Assembly: GCA_963580285.1 (NCBI GenBank)
Contig: CAUZLF010000749.1
Span: forward strand, 62,001-126,000
Direction of reading: 5' to 3'
Source: Lucinisca nassula
Lineage: Eukaryota; Mollusca; Bivalvia; Lucinida; Lucinidae
DNA: 64,000 nucleotides
Part shown: positions 11,125 through 21,114 of the stretch, in pieces
Layout: the number at the start of each line of letters is the position of its first letter
Position numbering within the stretch: the first letter of the stretch is position 1
Made by a program: the position numbers and the translations under genes
The notes under the pieces: generated by a model
Seen by the model: only the letters and a program-made list of their open reading frames with translations
Database searches by the model: none
Told to the model about the DNA's origin: nothing

Positions 11125-11352
11125 TTAACCCTTTTTGTACCAAATGGAATCTTCCACCTTATATGTAGCAGGAGTCCATTTCAAAATTTAGGGGTGACAG
11201 GTTGTGTTTTCTTCAAAATTAATTGGAAAATGACTGAACTTTTAGCAAACAGTGGAGGCCCTGATCGGACGCCGTGTTCTGCGGCGTCTGAACTGGGCCT
11301 GCACTGTTTGCCAAGGTACCCCTTTAGGGGTTTCTGGTACTCACTGAGTTAA
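11125..11352 (+). mobile_element. TTAA-type MITE, family E
   Basis: TTAA at both ends. Internal TTTTTGTACCAAATGGAAT..., TTTAGCAAACAGTGGAGGCC and a GACGCCG..CGGCGTC hairpin. Members at 16040 and 17208 have the same order inverted. Confidence 0.7.
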
Positions 11353-11429
11353 AAGGGTAAAAATGCGGCTAGACCGCTAAGTTTGCGGGTGCATTGCAAA
11401 TGCATTGTGCGGGTACACTCGTATCTTCA

Positions 11430-11586
11430 AAATTAATAAGGAAAATGGCTGAACTTTTAGCAAACAGTGGAGGCCCTGATCAGACGCCGTGTTCTGCGGC
11501 GTCTGCCACATTCTGCGGCGTCTGAACTGGGACTGCACTGTTTGCCAAGGTACCCATTTAGAGGTTTCTGGTACTTAATGCGTTAA
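11430..11586 (+). mobile_element. Family E fragment with duplicated hairpin arm
   Basis: Lacks the 5' end but retains AAATGGCTGAACTTTTAGCAAACAGTGG and ends in GTTAAC. The CTGCGGCGTCTG arm is duplicated within it. Confidence 0.6.
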
Positions 11587-11875
11587 CTCATTTTGTACTG
11601 TAACCCCCAAAACGGGTATAGTATTTAGTAGTCGCAGATAAGAATGACTGGGCAGAGCTATTCATGTGTTGTCAATGTATGTCAAATTGGGTGAGTCCAC
11701 CAGAAGATTCTACAGAGTGCCTTTCACATGCTTTCTGCAAGCTATGTTTGTGCCACAGCTATGTTTGTGTTACAGTTGAATTTCACACAATCGGGTGACT
11801 TGCTATTACCTTTTTGTTAATAGATAATTCCAAAGGCAGGTGCAAATGATAGCTCCACCTAGTCATTTTTATCTG

Positions 11876-12035
11876 GAAAACAGTGCAAGCTCAGATAAGA
11901 TGCTGCGTTCTGCGGCGTCTGATCAGGGCCTACACTATTTGCAAAAAGTTCAGCTATTTTCCAAATAAATTTTAAAGATAAAACTCACCCCTAAATTTTG
12001 AGGAGAAAAATTCCATTTGGTACAAAAAGGGTTAA
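11876..12035 (-). mobile_element. Family E fragment, minus
   Basis: Starts within the AAACAGTGCAAGCTCAGAT core and ends CCATTTGGTACAAAAAGGGTTAA at the TTAA terminus. Confidence 0.65.
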
Positions 12036-12239
12036 CATGACAGTGGCCGGGTGGTGGGGGGGATGGATATACCAGCTCCAGATATAACCATCGTGGAGTA
12101 AGGAAGACAAGCGATAATTTACCTTATTTTTTGCAATAAACTTAATTGTGGGTTCTTGTTAGAATTGCTTCGATGAGGCAATTGTAAGAAGTACCCGTAA
12201 CTAATGTCTCAACGGAGAAATAAGTATTCTCATTAGGGA

Positions 12240-12527
12240 GGGCCCCCGCTCATAGGGCTTGGAGAAATAGATTAAGCTACATTATGCTTCAACGCAGAGC
12301 TGAAACAGACCGCACACGAGACTACTGGTAACATCACTTAGGTACAAGCCTGCCCAGACAAAGTGGCGCTAGTTGGGCTGTCCATGCATATAAACTCTGT
12401 TGGTTTCAATGGGTGGCAGGGCTTACAGAGTCATTTCATCTCCATGTTGGGTAAAAAATTTGAAGCAACATCTCCAAAATGACCCAAAAAGTGTTGATGC
12501 GGACATTAAACCTCATTTCAAACATCA
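12240..12527 (+). mobile_element. SINE-A, nearly full length, plus
   Basis: Runs from GCCCCCGCTCATAGGGCTTGG to ATTAAACCTCATTTCAAACAT with all internal blocks in order. About 15-20% diverged by eye from the 44.9-kb copy. Confidence 0.75.
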
Positions 12528-12552
12528 AAATCCTTAACTGGGTCTATCAACA

Positions 12553-12775
12553 TTCTAGAATCAGTAAAATTCTTATATTAAGACCACCTTCGGGATTGTT
12601 CAAAAGTGATACTAAGACAATCTTTGCGACTGTTCAAAAGTGGTCTTTAAGTCCCAAAGGTGGTCTCTGATCAGAGGAAAATACTAGAATCAGTAAAATT
12701 CCTATATTAAGACCACCTTTGGGATTGTTCAGTGATATTAAGACCATCTTTGGGACTGTTCAAAAGTGATCAGAG
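12553..12775. repeat. Tandem duplication of a 'TTAAGACCACC' repeat
   Basis: CTAGAATCAGTAAAATTCyTATATTAAGACCACCTTyGGGATTGTTC occurs at 12553 and 12684 with related sub-repeats between. This resembles the terminal region of pogo/Tigger-like MITEs, which is not confirmed. Confidence 0.5.
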
Positions 12776-12899
12776 ACCTGCATGCAGAAAACACAAAGAA
12801 AGAATAACTAACTTACAAAAAAGCTTTTTAAAGCAGAATTAGACTTATTTCTGGTGGTCTTAAAAGCGGAATTTCTCTATACGTTACTCCATCAATCTA

Positions 12900-13012
12900 T
12901 AAGCACCAAGTGAAATCCTGAAGCAGATGACATTCCTTCAGGAGCTGCTCTGATCTGGGTCTTCATTGTTTGTTTGGGCCTATCTGTCCCAATACTTAGG
13001 ATCATTACGGTA
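12900..13012 (-). mobile_element. Family D (TA-type MITE) fragment
   Basis: Ends CCAATACTTAGGATCATTACGG followed by TA, the terminus shared by copies at 20811 and 50045. It carries half of the AAACAGTG..GATCAGA core. Confidence 0.55.
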
Positions 13013-13278
13013 TGTCTTTTATTATTCCATAATATTTTATTGTTATGTTTGATAAACTGTTGCTTTTGTCATCTAAACTGTACCTTTAATTTCACAATGA
13101 CAAATTGCAACATAAAACGCAAGGAAATAAATCACAACTTTTAAGTGCTCACCAAAGAGTCTCTATATATAATATTCATTCGTTTAGAAATTATTGCAAC
13201 AGCAGACTACACATACCGTAGTTGAGAAATTTTTTTATGGAGAATAGAAAGATGTTTGGCTGAAAATGTTAAAAACTA

Positions 13279-13624
13279 CAGTCGAACTTCAATGGCTCGA
13301 ACACCTTTGGGACCTCGAAAATCTGTTCGAGGCAGGGGTAGTTCGAGCCATTGAGGTTACTGCCAGGAGGCATAACGAGGTACTTTTTGACATATTTTCG
13401 GTGTCCTGTTATGAATATGTATGCTGTGTGTACTCATTAGAATCGCCTCATCGAGGCGATTCTAATGAGTACACACAGCATACATTTGCAAGATAAATGA
13501 CTAAAATCTCCTTAATTATCTTCCACTATGTCTTATGTAGGGGATTTCGCTATGGGCTCAAGAATGGGTTCGACTCATCCATGGTAAACAAGCCATCGGT
13601 GTTCGAGCCATCGAAGTTCTACTG
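13279..13624. mobile_element. pogo/Tigger-like MITE with nested hairpin
   Basis: TA-flanked on both sides (13277-13278, 13625-13626). Inverted ends CAGTCGAACTTCAATGGCTCGAACACC and its partner GGTGTTCGAGCCATCGAAGTTCTACTG. A family-F hairpin (13414-13490) is nested inside. No transposase frame. Confidence 0.75.
13414..13490. repeat. Family F hairpin core
   Basis: Perfect arms TCATTAGAATCGCCTC / GAGGCGATTCTAATGA around a short loop, flanked by GTATGCTGTGTGTAC and its complement. Confidence 0.8.
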
Positions 13625-13689
13625 TATAATGATGATATTAGTTACAACTTTGACCACTTAATATGGAGCAAATTAAACCATTATTTCTG

Positions 13690-13746
13690 CTGAAAAATGT
13701 GAGCAGCTTTTGCAAAAGCAAAAGCTACTCACATTTTTCAGCAAAA
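13690..13746. repeat. Family K hairpin core
   Basis: TGAAAAATGTGAGCAGCTTTTGC / GCAAAAGCTACTCACATTTTTCA inverted arms, as in the full K elements at 49.2, 53.8 and 55.2 kb, but without their ends. Confidence 0.65.
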
Positions 13747-13749
13747 AAT

Positions 13750-14318
13750 CCATTGTATTAGAAATTGTATTAAAGATATTTATTGTTAAGCTTCAAATAA
13801 CTTCAAAGAATCAGGTTCGTGATTGATAGGGGAACATACATGTATCTTTCATTTACAGCTGAAATGCTCCTTTCTTTTTTTTCTTCCTTTTTTTTTTCCA
13901 CCTAATTAAACACCACTATTTGCTGTGAAATATGACATTTTAGGCAAAAATCAATGATGTGATGTAACTGATTATGAATCACATTTCTCCAATAAAGGAA
14001 AAAACATTTTGATTTCGAGACAAAAGAAAATTTAGACAGAATCAATACAAACCCACTTGCCTTTCTCTAGTTCAAAGCTATCTCACATTTCTATCAGCAT
14101 ATGCATGTAACATAATACTGACAGACCATTGCATGCTAGGGGTGGGGAGGGTTCAAATTTAGCTTTTTGGTGGCTTGCTAAAATTAGTGAATTAACTTTT
14201 ACTTGCAAAGCCAACTAACTTGCTTTTTCACACTTGTACTCTTTGTCAACAGAAATGTCCTGGGTGAAAGCTCGGCAGACGACATTCTAAAATATTTTTT
14301 CCTATTTTTCTAGGAAAA
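13750..14318. other. No gene or recognised repeat
   Basis: AT-rich DNA with a T/C-rich tract at 13868-13900. No feature supported. Confidence 0.3.
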
Positions 14319-14426
14319 CATCACGAAAACACGCCTATATAATTTTGACCCCCTTGAACCCCACTTTTATATAGTAAAACTGGGGTGTCCGTGGGTATAC
14401 ATTATTTTTCTTATTTCTGCTCTAAA

Positions 14427-15024
14427 CTAGAGCTATCACTAAAGGTGATGAATACCCCAACAAAAACTGCCTTGATAGTACAACAGCGGCATTTTGCAAT
14501 TTTTTCACTTGAAAGGGGCCATAACTATGTCGAAAATTGACGAATTGTAGTGGAAATCGAATTTGACCTGTATTTTAGGATGTTACATCAGTGTTTGTTT
14601 GAGGTTAAATGTCCCCGTCAACACTGTAAAGGTCATTTTGGAGACGCTGCTTCCAATTTTGTGGGACTTTTACCCGCCATTGAGATGAAATGACATCTCA
14701 AACCCTGTCGCCCAATGAAACCAATAGGGTTTATTAGCATGGACGGACCGCCTCGCACCGCGGTTCCTGGACAGGCTTAGATCCTCTAAGCGGTTTACCA
14801 GTACTAGTGTGCGGGCCGGATTCAGCTCTGCGTGGAAGCATCATGCAGCCCATATATTTCTTCAAGCCCCCATGGGCGGGGGCCGGTTACATCAGTGTAC
14901 CAAAAATTATAAAAATCGGTGAAGCGCTTTTTGAGTTATCGTCTGGAAACCAAGTCAACAAACCGACCGACTGACAAGCTCACTCCTATATACCCCCCCA
15001 AATTTCATTTGTGGGGGTATAAAT
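14427..15024 (+). mobile_element. Family Q element with terminal hairpin, interrupted by SINE-A
   Basis: Begins CTAGAGCTATCACTAAAGG.. and ends with the hairpin TATACCCCCCCAAATTTCATTTGTGGGGGTATA. The end-hairpin architecture resembles Helentron-related elements. It is split at 14594/14886 by SINE-A. Confidence 0.6.
14595..14885 (-). mobile_element. SINE-A, full length, with 13-bp target duplication
   Basis: Bounded by GTTACATCAGTGT at 14582-14594 and 14886-14898, a perfect 13-bp duplication. The element, 291 bp on the minus strand, runs from GGCCCCCGCCCATGGGGGC to ..CCTCAAACAAA. A TSD of this length points to LINE-mediated retroposition. I see no convincing tRNA A/B box, so its promoter origin is open. 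Confidence 0.85.
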
Positions 15025-15412
15025 ATAGATGGTGGGTACTCGTTAGAACCGCCTCAATGAGGCGGTTCTAACGAGTGCCCACAATCTATATTTTGAGCAG
15101 AAATCAGAAAAATATCAGCTCTAAAATATAGATGGTGGGTACTCGTTAGAACCGCCTCGATGAGGCGGTTCTAAAGAGTGCCCACAATCTATATTTTGAG
15201 CAGAAATAAGAAAAATATCACAATTTTTCATAATAAATTTTTCATTTTTCGGCGATAAAGGTGGCAATGTATTTGTATAGGCGTGTTTGCGTAATGGTAC
15301 ACCAACGGAGTCTTCTCAGGTTACATGCGAGTTGCATAGTTCTGCCACCGAAGGTCAGGTTTTTCTCAGCGCACTCCATGTTTATGCCCATCTCTGATAA
15401 ACAAAATAAGTG

Positions 15413-15753
15413 TGTCTGTGTGTGCGTGTGTGTGAATTCGGGTTTATCATCGTTTTCATCAATTTTTCAGTCATATCACGACGGAGTCTGGTTGCGACAG
15501 GGAGCTCAATGCTCACTTTTATAGTGCTGCCTCACTGAAGTATCATGTCCCAGACACATTACATGATACCACACCCAGTCACATTATCCTGACACTGGGT
15601 CGACCAGTCCTAGCTCTACCCCGTAAATCTGGGTGCCAAGCGAGGAGCAGCTAGTACCATTTTAACGACTTTGGTATGTCGAGACCAGGGATCGAACCCG
15701 TGACTTCCCGTTCCCCGGAGCGGACACTCTACTAACTGAGCTATCGGGGCCGG
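15413..15753 (-). mobile_element. tRNA-derived SINE-1, second full copy, minus
   Basis: Collinear with the copy at 10346-10686. It is flanked by the 15-bp duplication TAAACAAAATAAGTG at 15398-15412 and 15754-15768. The B box reads GGTTCGATCCC and the A box TAGCTCAGTTAG on the minus strand. Confidence 0.9.
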
Positions 15754-15840
15754 TAAACAAAATAAGTGAAATTATCATGAAGGACTGTAAAACCAAGAAG
15801 AAAAAACAGAGTTGTTGTCTGTTGGTTACTTTAAGGCATT

Positions 15841-15900
15841 GTTGCAAACAGTGTGGACCCAGATAGGGGCAGTCTGATCAGGGTCCACACTGTCTACCAT
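15841..15900. repeat. Isolated AAACAGTG..GATCAG hairpin
   Basis: CAAACAGTGTGGACCCAGAT..GGTCCACACTGT inverted arms without the TTAA or TA termini of the MITE families. Confidence 0.6.
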
Positions 15901-16039
15901 GTATGCAAAATATTTTAAAGAGCTTAAGCTTGCAAGACGATTCAGCAGACCACATACATGTAAACAGATGACATTTTCAGATGTAGTTTTCTTTGGCATC
16001 TTGAGGGTAAGAGTAACTGTACATTGGATACCTGTGGCA

Positions 16040-16266
16040 TTAACCCATTTTGTGTCGGAAACCCCTAATCGGGTACTCTGGCAAACAGTGCAGGCCCAGA
16101 TCAGACGCCGCAGAACGGGGCATCTGATCAGGGCCTCCACTCTTTGCTCAAAGTTCTGTCATTTTCCAAATAAATTTTGATGAAAACACAAGTTGACACC
16201 CCTAAACTTTGAAATGAACTCCTGCTATGTACAAGGAGGAAGGTTCCATTTGGTACTAAAAGGGTA
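16040..16266 (-). mobile_element. Family E MITE, minus
   Basis: TTAACCCATTTTGTGTCGG at the left. GCAAACAGTGCAGGCCCAGATCAGACGCCG hairpin. CCATTTGGTACTAAAAGGGTAA at the right, where the TTAA has mutated. Confidence 0.7.
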
Positions 16267-16586
16267 AAAATCACTAATGAATTCCCCTCTAATCTTATCT
16301 CCAAACAAACATGACCTCAGATAAAGGATACTTCATTCTAATAACAAACAAAGACAATCACAGGCTACAAATTGGCTCTAAATGAAACCTAAACACACCA
16401 ATAAAGTGTGGATTGCTAGATAACAGACCTTAATTTAGACATTATTCAAGTAATATGTCACTCAAATTGCTTGGAAATACCAGGTCCAGAAATGATAGGC
16501 TTTTAGGTTTCCATCACTGTTGATGTACTGGTAATGAGATCTCCTGCAAACCCCACTTTATTGCCCAATCAGGGGAGTATCCACAT
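16267..16586. other. No gene or recognised repeat
   Basis: AT-rich sequence; nothing supported. Confidence 0.3.
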
Positions 16587-16699
16587 ATTATTTTTCTTAT
16601 TTCTGCATGAAAACATGTTGTGGGTACTCATTAGAAGTGCCTCGGTGAGGCACTTCTATGTACCCACAGCATATGTCATGCAGAAATAAGAAAAATATC
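16587..16699. mobile_element. Family F short hairpin element
   Basis: TATTTTTCTTATTTCTGCATGAAAACATG and its complement enclose the core TCATTAGAAGTGCCTC / GAGGCACTTCTA. The outer long ends are missing. Confidence 0.75.
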
Positions 16700-17092
16700 A
16701 GTACATTTCGGATAAAATTAAAAATTCTTGCCCACTTGTAAACAATGTTCAGAGAAAAATATGTCTGCAATAAACACAAGAGAAACTTTGAACAGCTCAT
16801 AGACCATGACTGTTTCGAACTGTTTCTGAATTCCTGGTATTTTCTTTTTTTTCATAATTGCAGATTCTTGTTATATTTTGGACAATTTCCAAATTTCATC
16901 TTGAAAAGTATGTTGTGTGTACTCATTAGAATTGTGTAAACAGACTGTTGGGACTGTTTATATACCATAAATTTGTCAATTGTCTAATTCTACAATCTGA
17001 GATTAAAGGAGGGTTGTTCTGTAATCATTTCCAAGATTAACCAGCCAAAGTAAATATCTAAATATAGCCTCAGTTTGTTTGATTTGATTAGA

Positions 17093-17198
17093 CCTATACA
17101 GTGTTGACGGGGACGTTAAACCTAAAATCAAACAAACACAAATGTCATGCATATTCATTAGAATTGCCTCATTGAGGTGATTCTAATGAGTACACAGA
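17093..17198. repeat. SINE-A 3' tail followed by F hairpin core
   Basis: 17093-17138 is the last ~45 bp of SINE-A (CAGTGTTGACGGGGACGTTAAACC..CAAACAAACA). 17147-17198 is an F hairpin with arms TTCATTAGAATTGCCTC / GAGGTGATTCTAATGA, one pair mismatched. Confidence 0.6.
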
Positions 17199-17207
17199 TA
17201 CCAGATA

Positions 17208-17431
17208 TTAACCCATTGTGTACTGGAAACCCCAAACGAGTACCCTGGCAAACAGTGCAGGCCCAGATCAGATGCCGCAGTATGCGGCGTCTGATCAGGG
17301 CCTACACTGTTTGGCAAAGTTCAGCCATTTTCCAAATCAATTTTGATGGAAACACAACCTGATACCCCTAATTTTGAAAAAGACTCCCTGCTATATGTAT
17401 GAAGATTCCATTTGGTACAAAAAAGGGTTAA
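17208..17431 (-). mobile_element. Family E MITE, minus, intact TTAA ends
   Basis: TTAA at 17208-17211 and 17428-17431. Perfect internal hairpin GCAGTATGC flanked by CAGATCAGATGCC / GGCGTCTGATCAG. Confidence 0.75.
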
Positions 17432-17643
17432 TACTGTATCTCTGCAGGTTTCAAAACGACTTGTCTGGAGAACAAGCAGTACTCTAAACCAGACAGGGCC
17501 CTTTCTGACACATGAAGAAACCATTTTTCTTCCAGTCTTATCAGCCTTCAAGAATCAGAGGAGAAACAATGATAAACTGAGCCAATCCAAGGCAAAAACC
17601 AACAACTGCCGGTAAACCATGCTGCTCATCAACTGATAAACAC

Positions 17644-19155
17644 ATACATGTGATATTTTCTTGGACCCAAATAGGGAGATTTTGATTTTCAGATAGGGAG
17701 ATTGTGGTCCCAAATCGGGAGATTTTTCCGCGGTAAAAAGTGATGTTATTTTTTGTTAAAATTTACCTCTGAAGCACTTTTTCACCCATAACATGCCATC
17801 ACGACAATTGTTGTCTGCTTTGTCATCTGCATTAAAAATCTTTTTTGAAAACAGTGAGGGCCCAGATCAGACTGCAGAGCATTCTGATGACGGTCCACAC
17901 TGTTTGCCTTTCTGCAAAAATATGTTATAAAAGCTTGGAAAAAGAAAGCAGCAGACGAAAAACTTCCATTTTGTATTTTAATAGAGAGACAATTTCTCGG
18001 AAGAACGATCAAAGAACAAGCACTGACCAATAGATCGGTGTTAAATACCCACCTAGCACCTGGCAGAAAAAAACAACGTTCCGAATACCCACATAGCAAA
18101 AAATTACTCATTCTCTTACACCCCTTCTCTTATCATCCCCAAAACGTGCCTCGGAATTTAGTCGGAACTAATAAGCATGCATGATTTTTATTGATTTAAC
18201 TTGGGGGCATATTTTTTCATAAAAGATCCATTAAAAACACGGCAAAAATATTTTTTCTAGCAAGCTAAAAATGAAACGGGTTTGAATAGAAAATTTCACC
18301 CTGCAAAACTCCGGTTCTATGTTTATTAATAAATGAAAAACTACATACAGATGCTTAGAAAATACCAGCGTCTGCTCTGCTCTGTTTTGGCGGGAAAAAT
18401 ATTTAGCGCGTTCACCTGTCAAAGGCCAAAAAGCATGCACGAATTTTCATTGGTGTCACGTGGGGCATATTTCTTTCTTCCCTTAAAAACGGCAAAAATA
18501 TTTTTCTCGGGTTTAAATAGAAAATGTCACTAAGTAATTACCCAGTTCAATGATTAATAAAAGAATAACGGTTTACAGACGCGTAGAAAAAAACAGCGTC
18601 TGCTTTGCTTCGTTTTGTGCGGGAATAATATTTAGCGTCTACACGTGTCAATTACAAAGGGATTAAATAAGCTATAACTGGTATATCTTGATTGACTAGT
18701 TTTCACACCTTGTCACATTGTTAATTGTCGGCTTATCAATAAGGCCCGCCTCGGGTGTAAACGGTTTAATATAGCGTTGGCAACTTGAGCAAATCGGTGA
18801 TCAGTAATAAATGTATGCAAACATCACATTTCTTCCTTATTGAATTTCTCGCTTTTTATCACATTGTTTGCGGGTTGCATTTTAATAATTGTATTTACCG
18901 GTACGTTCTTTCCATATTGCGATATTATACTTGTGCAGGTGTGTATTGCAATTTACCTGCATACCGCCTAGTGTAAATACACTGACGGTTAACCGCATAG
19001 GTATTTTACAGTGGTTAACACTAAATTGGTCGGTCGGCGGAAAACTACTATAGGAAAATTGTCGTGTCGGGAGATTAGGGCCGTCGGACGGGAGACCGGG
19101 AGATGGGGTTCGAAATCGGGATATCCCGACGAAATCGGGAGATATCACATGTATG
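17644..19155. mobile_element. ~1.5-kb non-autonomous DNA element with GGGAGAT sub-terminal repeats
   Basis: Termini ACATACATGTGATAT and ATATCACATGTATGT are inverted. Sub-terminal GGGAGATT repeats occur at 17673-17730 and 19070-19145 in mirrored orientation. ACATGT at the borders could be a 6-bp target duplication. It contains a tandem duplication (18173-18660) and a TGAGGGCCCAGATCAGAC hairpin at 17848-17912. No transposase frame. Confidence 0.6.
18173..18660. repeat. Tandem duplication, ~250-bp unit
   Basis: AAGCATGCA.GA.TTTT..TT opens units at 18173 and 18431. Both continue through GGCAAAAATATTTTT, TTTAAATAGAAAA.., CAGCGTCTGCT and AATATTTAGCG. By eye about 80% identical. Confidence 0.65.
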
Positions 19156-19959
19156 TAAACACTAAGTACTAGGATGCTGGAGGGTTGTGGATGCAAACTG
19201 ATTGTAGATTGAGAATTTATGTCTCTTTTAGTGCAAGCAACACAGACTTTTATCAGACCGCACATTCACTCTGATCATACTCTTCGCTGATACATTCACT
19301 TCTTGGGTGAACTCAGAAGATTATATGTTAGGAGTTACATCACTTTGATAAATTGCAGTAACTACAATTGTACTCCCACAGAGAAATAAACTGATCCTAC
19401 TTGATACTAATTACAAAACCAGTGACTAAAAAAAGTGGAATTTATAAAAAAAAAATCACAAAGCCATGTCATGAATATGCTGCATCAAATTCTATTTCAT
19501 CACTTTAATGAAAACATCACAGGCTGACATTTCCTGCATCCAGCCAAATTTGTCCAGTTGTTTTAATAAGATAATAGAACAATTGATCTATTACAGTCTC
19601 TAGCTGACCCTTGTAGAAATGGCTAACAATACAAATCTACCAAAACCAGTAGGAATGGCTAGAGATCAGCGGTACTAGACCCCTAGCATCGAGGTATGGT
19701 ACCGGACCTCTAGCCTCCGAGTCTAGAAGTATGGCACTCATGTTTAAAGGTCTGGTACTGGACCTCTAGCCACTTCCTAAGAGCCTTACAACACCTCCAT
19801 ATATGGACCTATAGAATTCATTAGTATCATTACTGCCTCGCCGAGGCAATTCTAACAAGTCTCTTACACAAAATAAGATAAAATATCCCAGGCTAATGAG
19901 TAATCCCCATTACTTTTCCTCATTGGAGCTATGTACAGTATCTTATATATATATACTGT
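19156..19959. other. No gene; minor repeats
   Basis: Contains three imperfect GGTACtgGACCTCTAGCC repeats (19665-19790) and an eroded F hairpin (TACTGCCTCGCCGAGGCAATTCTAAC, 19825-19890). No coding exon recognised. Confidence 0.35.
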
Positions 19960-20050
19960 ATGGACAGACAGGCCTGAGAAAACAGTCTGAACCCAGATGA
20001 GATGTCTCATTGGTGTCTACAATGTTGTACTAATTAAGCTATTTATTTTT
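19960..20050 (+). mobile_element. Family D fragment
   Basis: TATGGACAGACAGGCCTGAG, AAACAGTCTGAACCCAGATGAGA and TGTCTACAATGTT match the family D interior. Confidence 0.45.
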
Positions 20051-20134
20051 AGACACACTGGTTTGTAAAGTGTACTTCTTTTAATTCTAGAACATGTTTG
20101 GTATGTTGGGGTTTTTTTGGGTGGAGGTGGGATT

Positions 20135-20312
20135 ACAGCCCTTTCTAGATTATTTCGCTCTTATCGAGCCGGTTGTTAATGTGAGTTGGACGAAAACTGG
20201 AGTACCCAGAGAAAAAACATCTGACCTCACATGACCTGAGCCAGGCTCAAACCCACAGGGGTGAGAGACTAATGATTAAGAGTCAGCGCTCTAATCTAAT
20301 CAGAATTGTTAC
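20135..20312 (-). mobile_element. tRNA-headed SINE-like repeat, minus
   Basis: On the minus strand it starts GATTAGAGCGCTGACTC, with a B-box-like GGGTTTGAGCCTGG, followed by a body with GGGTACTCCAGTTTTCGTCC and ATCGAGCCGGT..AAGAGCG. A related body flanks the hAT-like insertion at 23290-25944. The head looks tRNA-Lys-like but is degenerate. Confidence 0.5.
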
Positions 20313-20375
20313 TGGTGACACGTCAAATGACATTCATACACCAGGACCTGTGATGTGGGAAGACCACATCTATAT
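20313..20375 (-). mobile_element. 3' tail of CR1-like LINE, 5'-truncated
   Basis: Reverse complement of TCCTGGTGTATGAATGTCATTTGACGTGTCACCAGTAACAATTCTGATT, the 3' UTR seen downstream of the LINE at 25210-25276. Only the last ~60 bp are present. Confidence 0.7.
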
Positions 20376-20465
20376 AGAAGCCTGTTAAGGAGTTGAGGTG
20401 TCTGAATATTTAGAATAAATGTGTTATCACATTTTGAATACCATAAAAAATCCTACAAATTTCGA

Positions 20466-20615
20466 GAAGCCTTGGCGTTGTAGTGGTTAATATGCTATTC
20501 TTGCCTGGTAAACCAGGGTTTACAGGATCGATCCTGGGCATCTCCAAACTTTCGAGGAGTCTTTAAACCGAGGCCCTGTATGACCTCAGCTGTTGTTGAG
20601 ATGTAAAACTCAAAC
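20466..20615 (+). mobile_element. tRNA-Thr-derived SINE-2
   Basis: GAAGCCTTGGCGTTGTAGTGGTTAA head with B box GGATCGATCCTGG, then CTTTAAACCGAGG and ATGACCTCAGCTGTTG. Better copies are at 43513 and 50163. Confidence 0.7.
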
Positions 20616-20637
20616 ACTCCTAAAAACTTGGGCATCG

Positions 20638-20811
20638 TACCTGCTTGCTGCAATTCTCCTAACCTCAGGATGAATTTGTTTCATGATCCAACACTGAGTC
20701 CAAAAGGTACTGAAAGTTCAGGGGGGTCTGGTTACCTGTTTTTCCAACACTGCTAACATTCAGACTAGGAACCAGCAGATAATGCAAATAAGGTGAATAG
20801 GATCATTACGG
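20638..20811 (-). mobile_element. Family D element ending at the integrin exon's splice donor
   Basis: Contains TGCTGCAATTCTCCTAACCTCAGG and GTTTCATGATCCAAC and ends GGATCATTACGG-TA. The TA (20812-20813) is the last dinucleotide of the GTAAGTA donor read on the minus strand, so the element starts 7 bp into the intron. The hairpin core is missing here. Confidence 0.55.
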
Positions 20812-20818
20812 TACTTAC

Positions 20819-21009
20819 TAATTTGCCACAACTTCATCAGTGGGAGTGAATGGGTCCTTCATTCGTACTTGTTGGTGTTGTGCAACTGAATATCCAAAGT
20901 AACTTCCAGGAGGGCCTGTCTTCACAACAGGTATGGTTGTATCCACATTAAATCCTCTAACAGAAAAACATGCTGTCAAAATTATAACTGCACAGGTGAC
21001 AGTCGCCAT
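20819..21009 (-). CDS. Integrin alpha subunit, first coding exon (partial gene)
   Basis: The ATG at 21009 has a strong context (A at -3, G at +4). Residues 1-19 are a signal peptide (hydrophobic TCAVIILTACFSV) with likely cleavage before FNVD. The mature start FNVDTTIPVV..GPPGSYFGYSVAQHQ is the typical opening of an integrin alpha chain: FN-x-D strand, GP-x-GS-x-FGYSV of the first FG-GAP propeller repeat, then an H. The frame ends at a consensus donor GTAAGT (20818-20813), leaving a split TA- codon. An alternative donor GTACGA lies after QHQQ. The remaining propeller, thigh, calf, transmembrane and tail exons should lie at lower coordinates or beyond the window; I found none. The product would pair with a beta integrin at the plasma membrane for matrix adhesion. 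Confidence 0.75.
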
Positions 21010-21106
21010 TGTCTTATTTTGGGATTTGATGACAATATCCAGCGCACCTGCTTACTTTTATTGCAATTCAATGAATGAAAAGAATTCCAGAAGAATAATT
21101 CCAGCA

Positions 21107-21114
21107 CTTTTATA
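21107..21114 (-). promoter_or_regulatory. Candidate TATA box for the integrin alpha gene
   Basis: TATAAAAG on the minus strand lies about 100 bp upstream of the ATG. A start site ~30 bp downstream would give a ~70-nt 5' UTR free of upstream ATGs. Confidence 0.45.

Larger units (their letters stand above)
14319..15294. mobile_element. Family F element containing two nested insertions
   Basis: Outer ends CATCACGAAAACACGCCTATA and TATAGGCGTGTTTGCGTAATG form the F terminal inverted repeat. Inside are two tandem F hairpins (15024-15106, 15123-15206), a second element (14427-15024, family Q) and a SINE-A within that. Confidence 0.75.
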
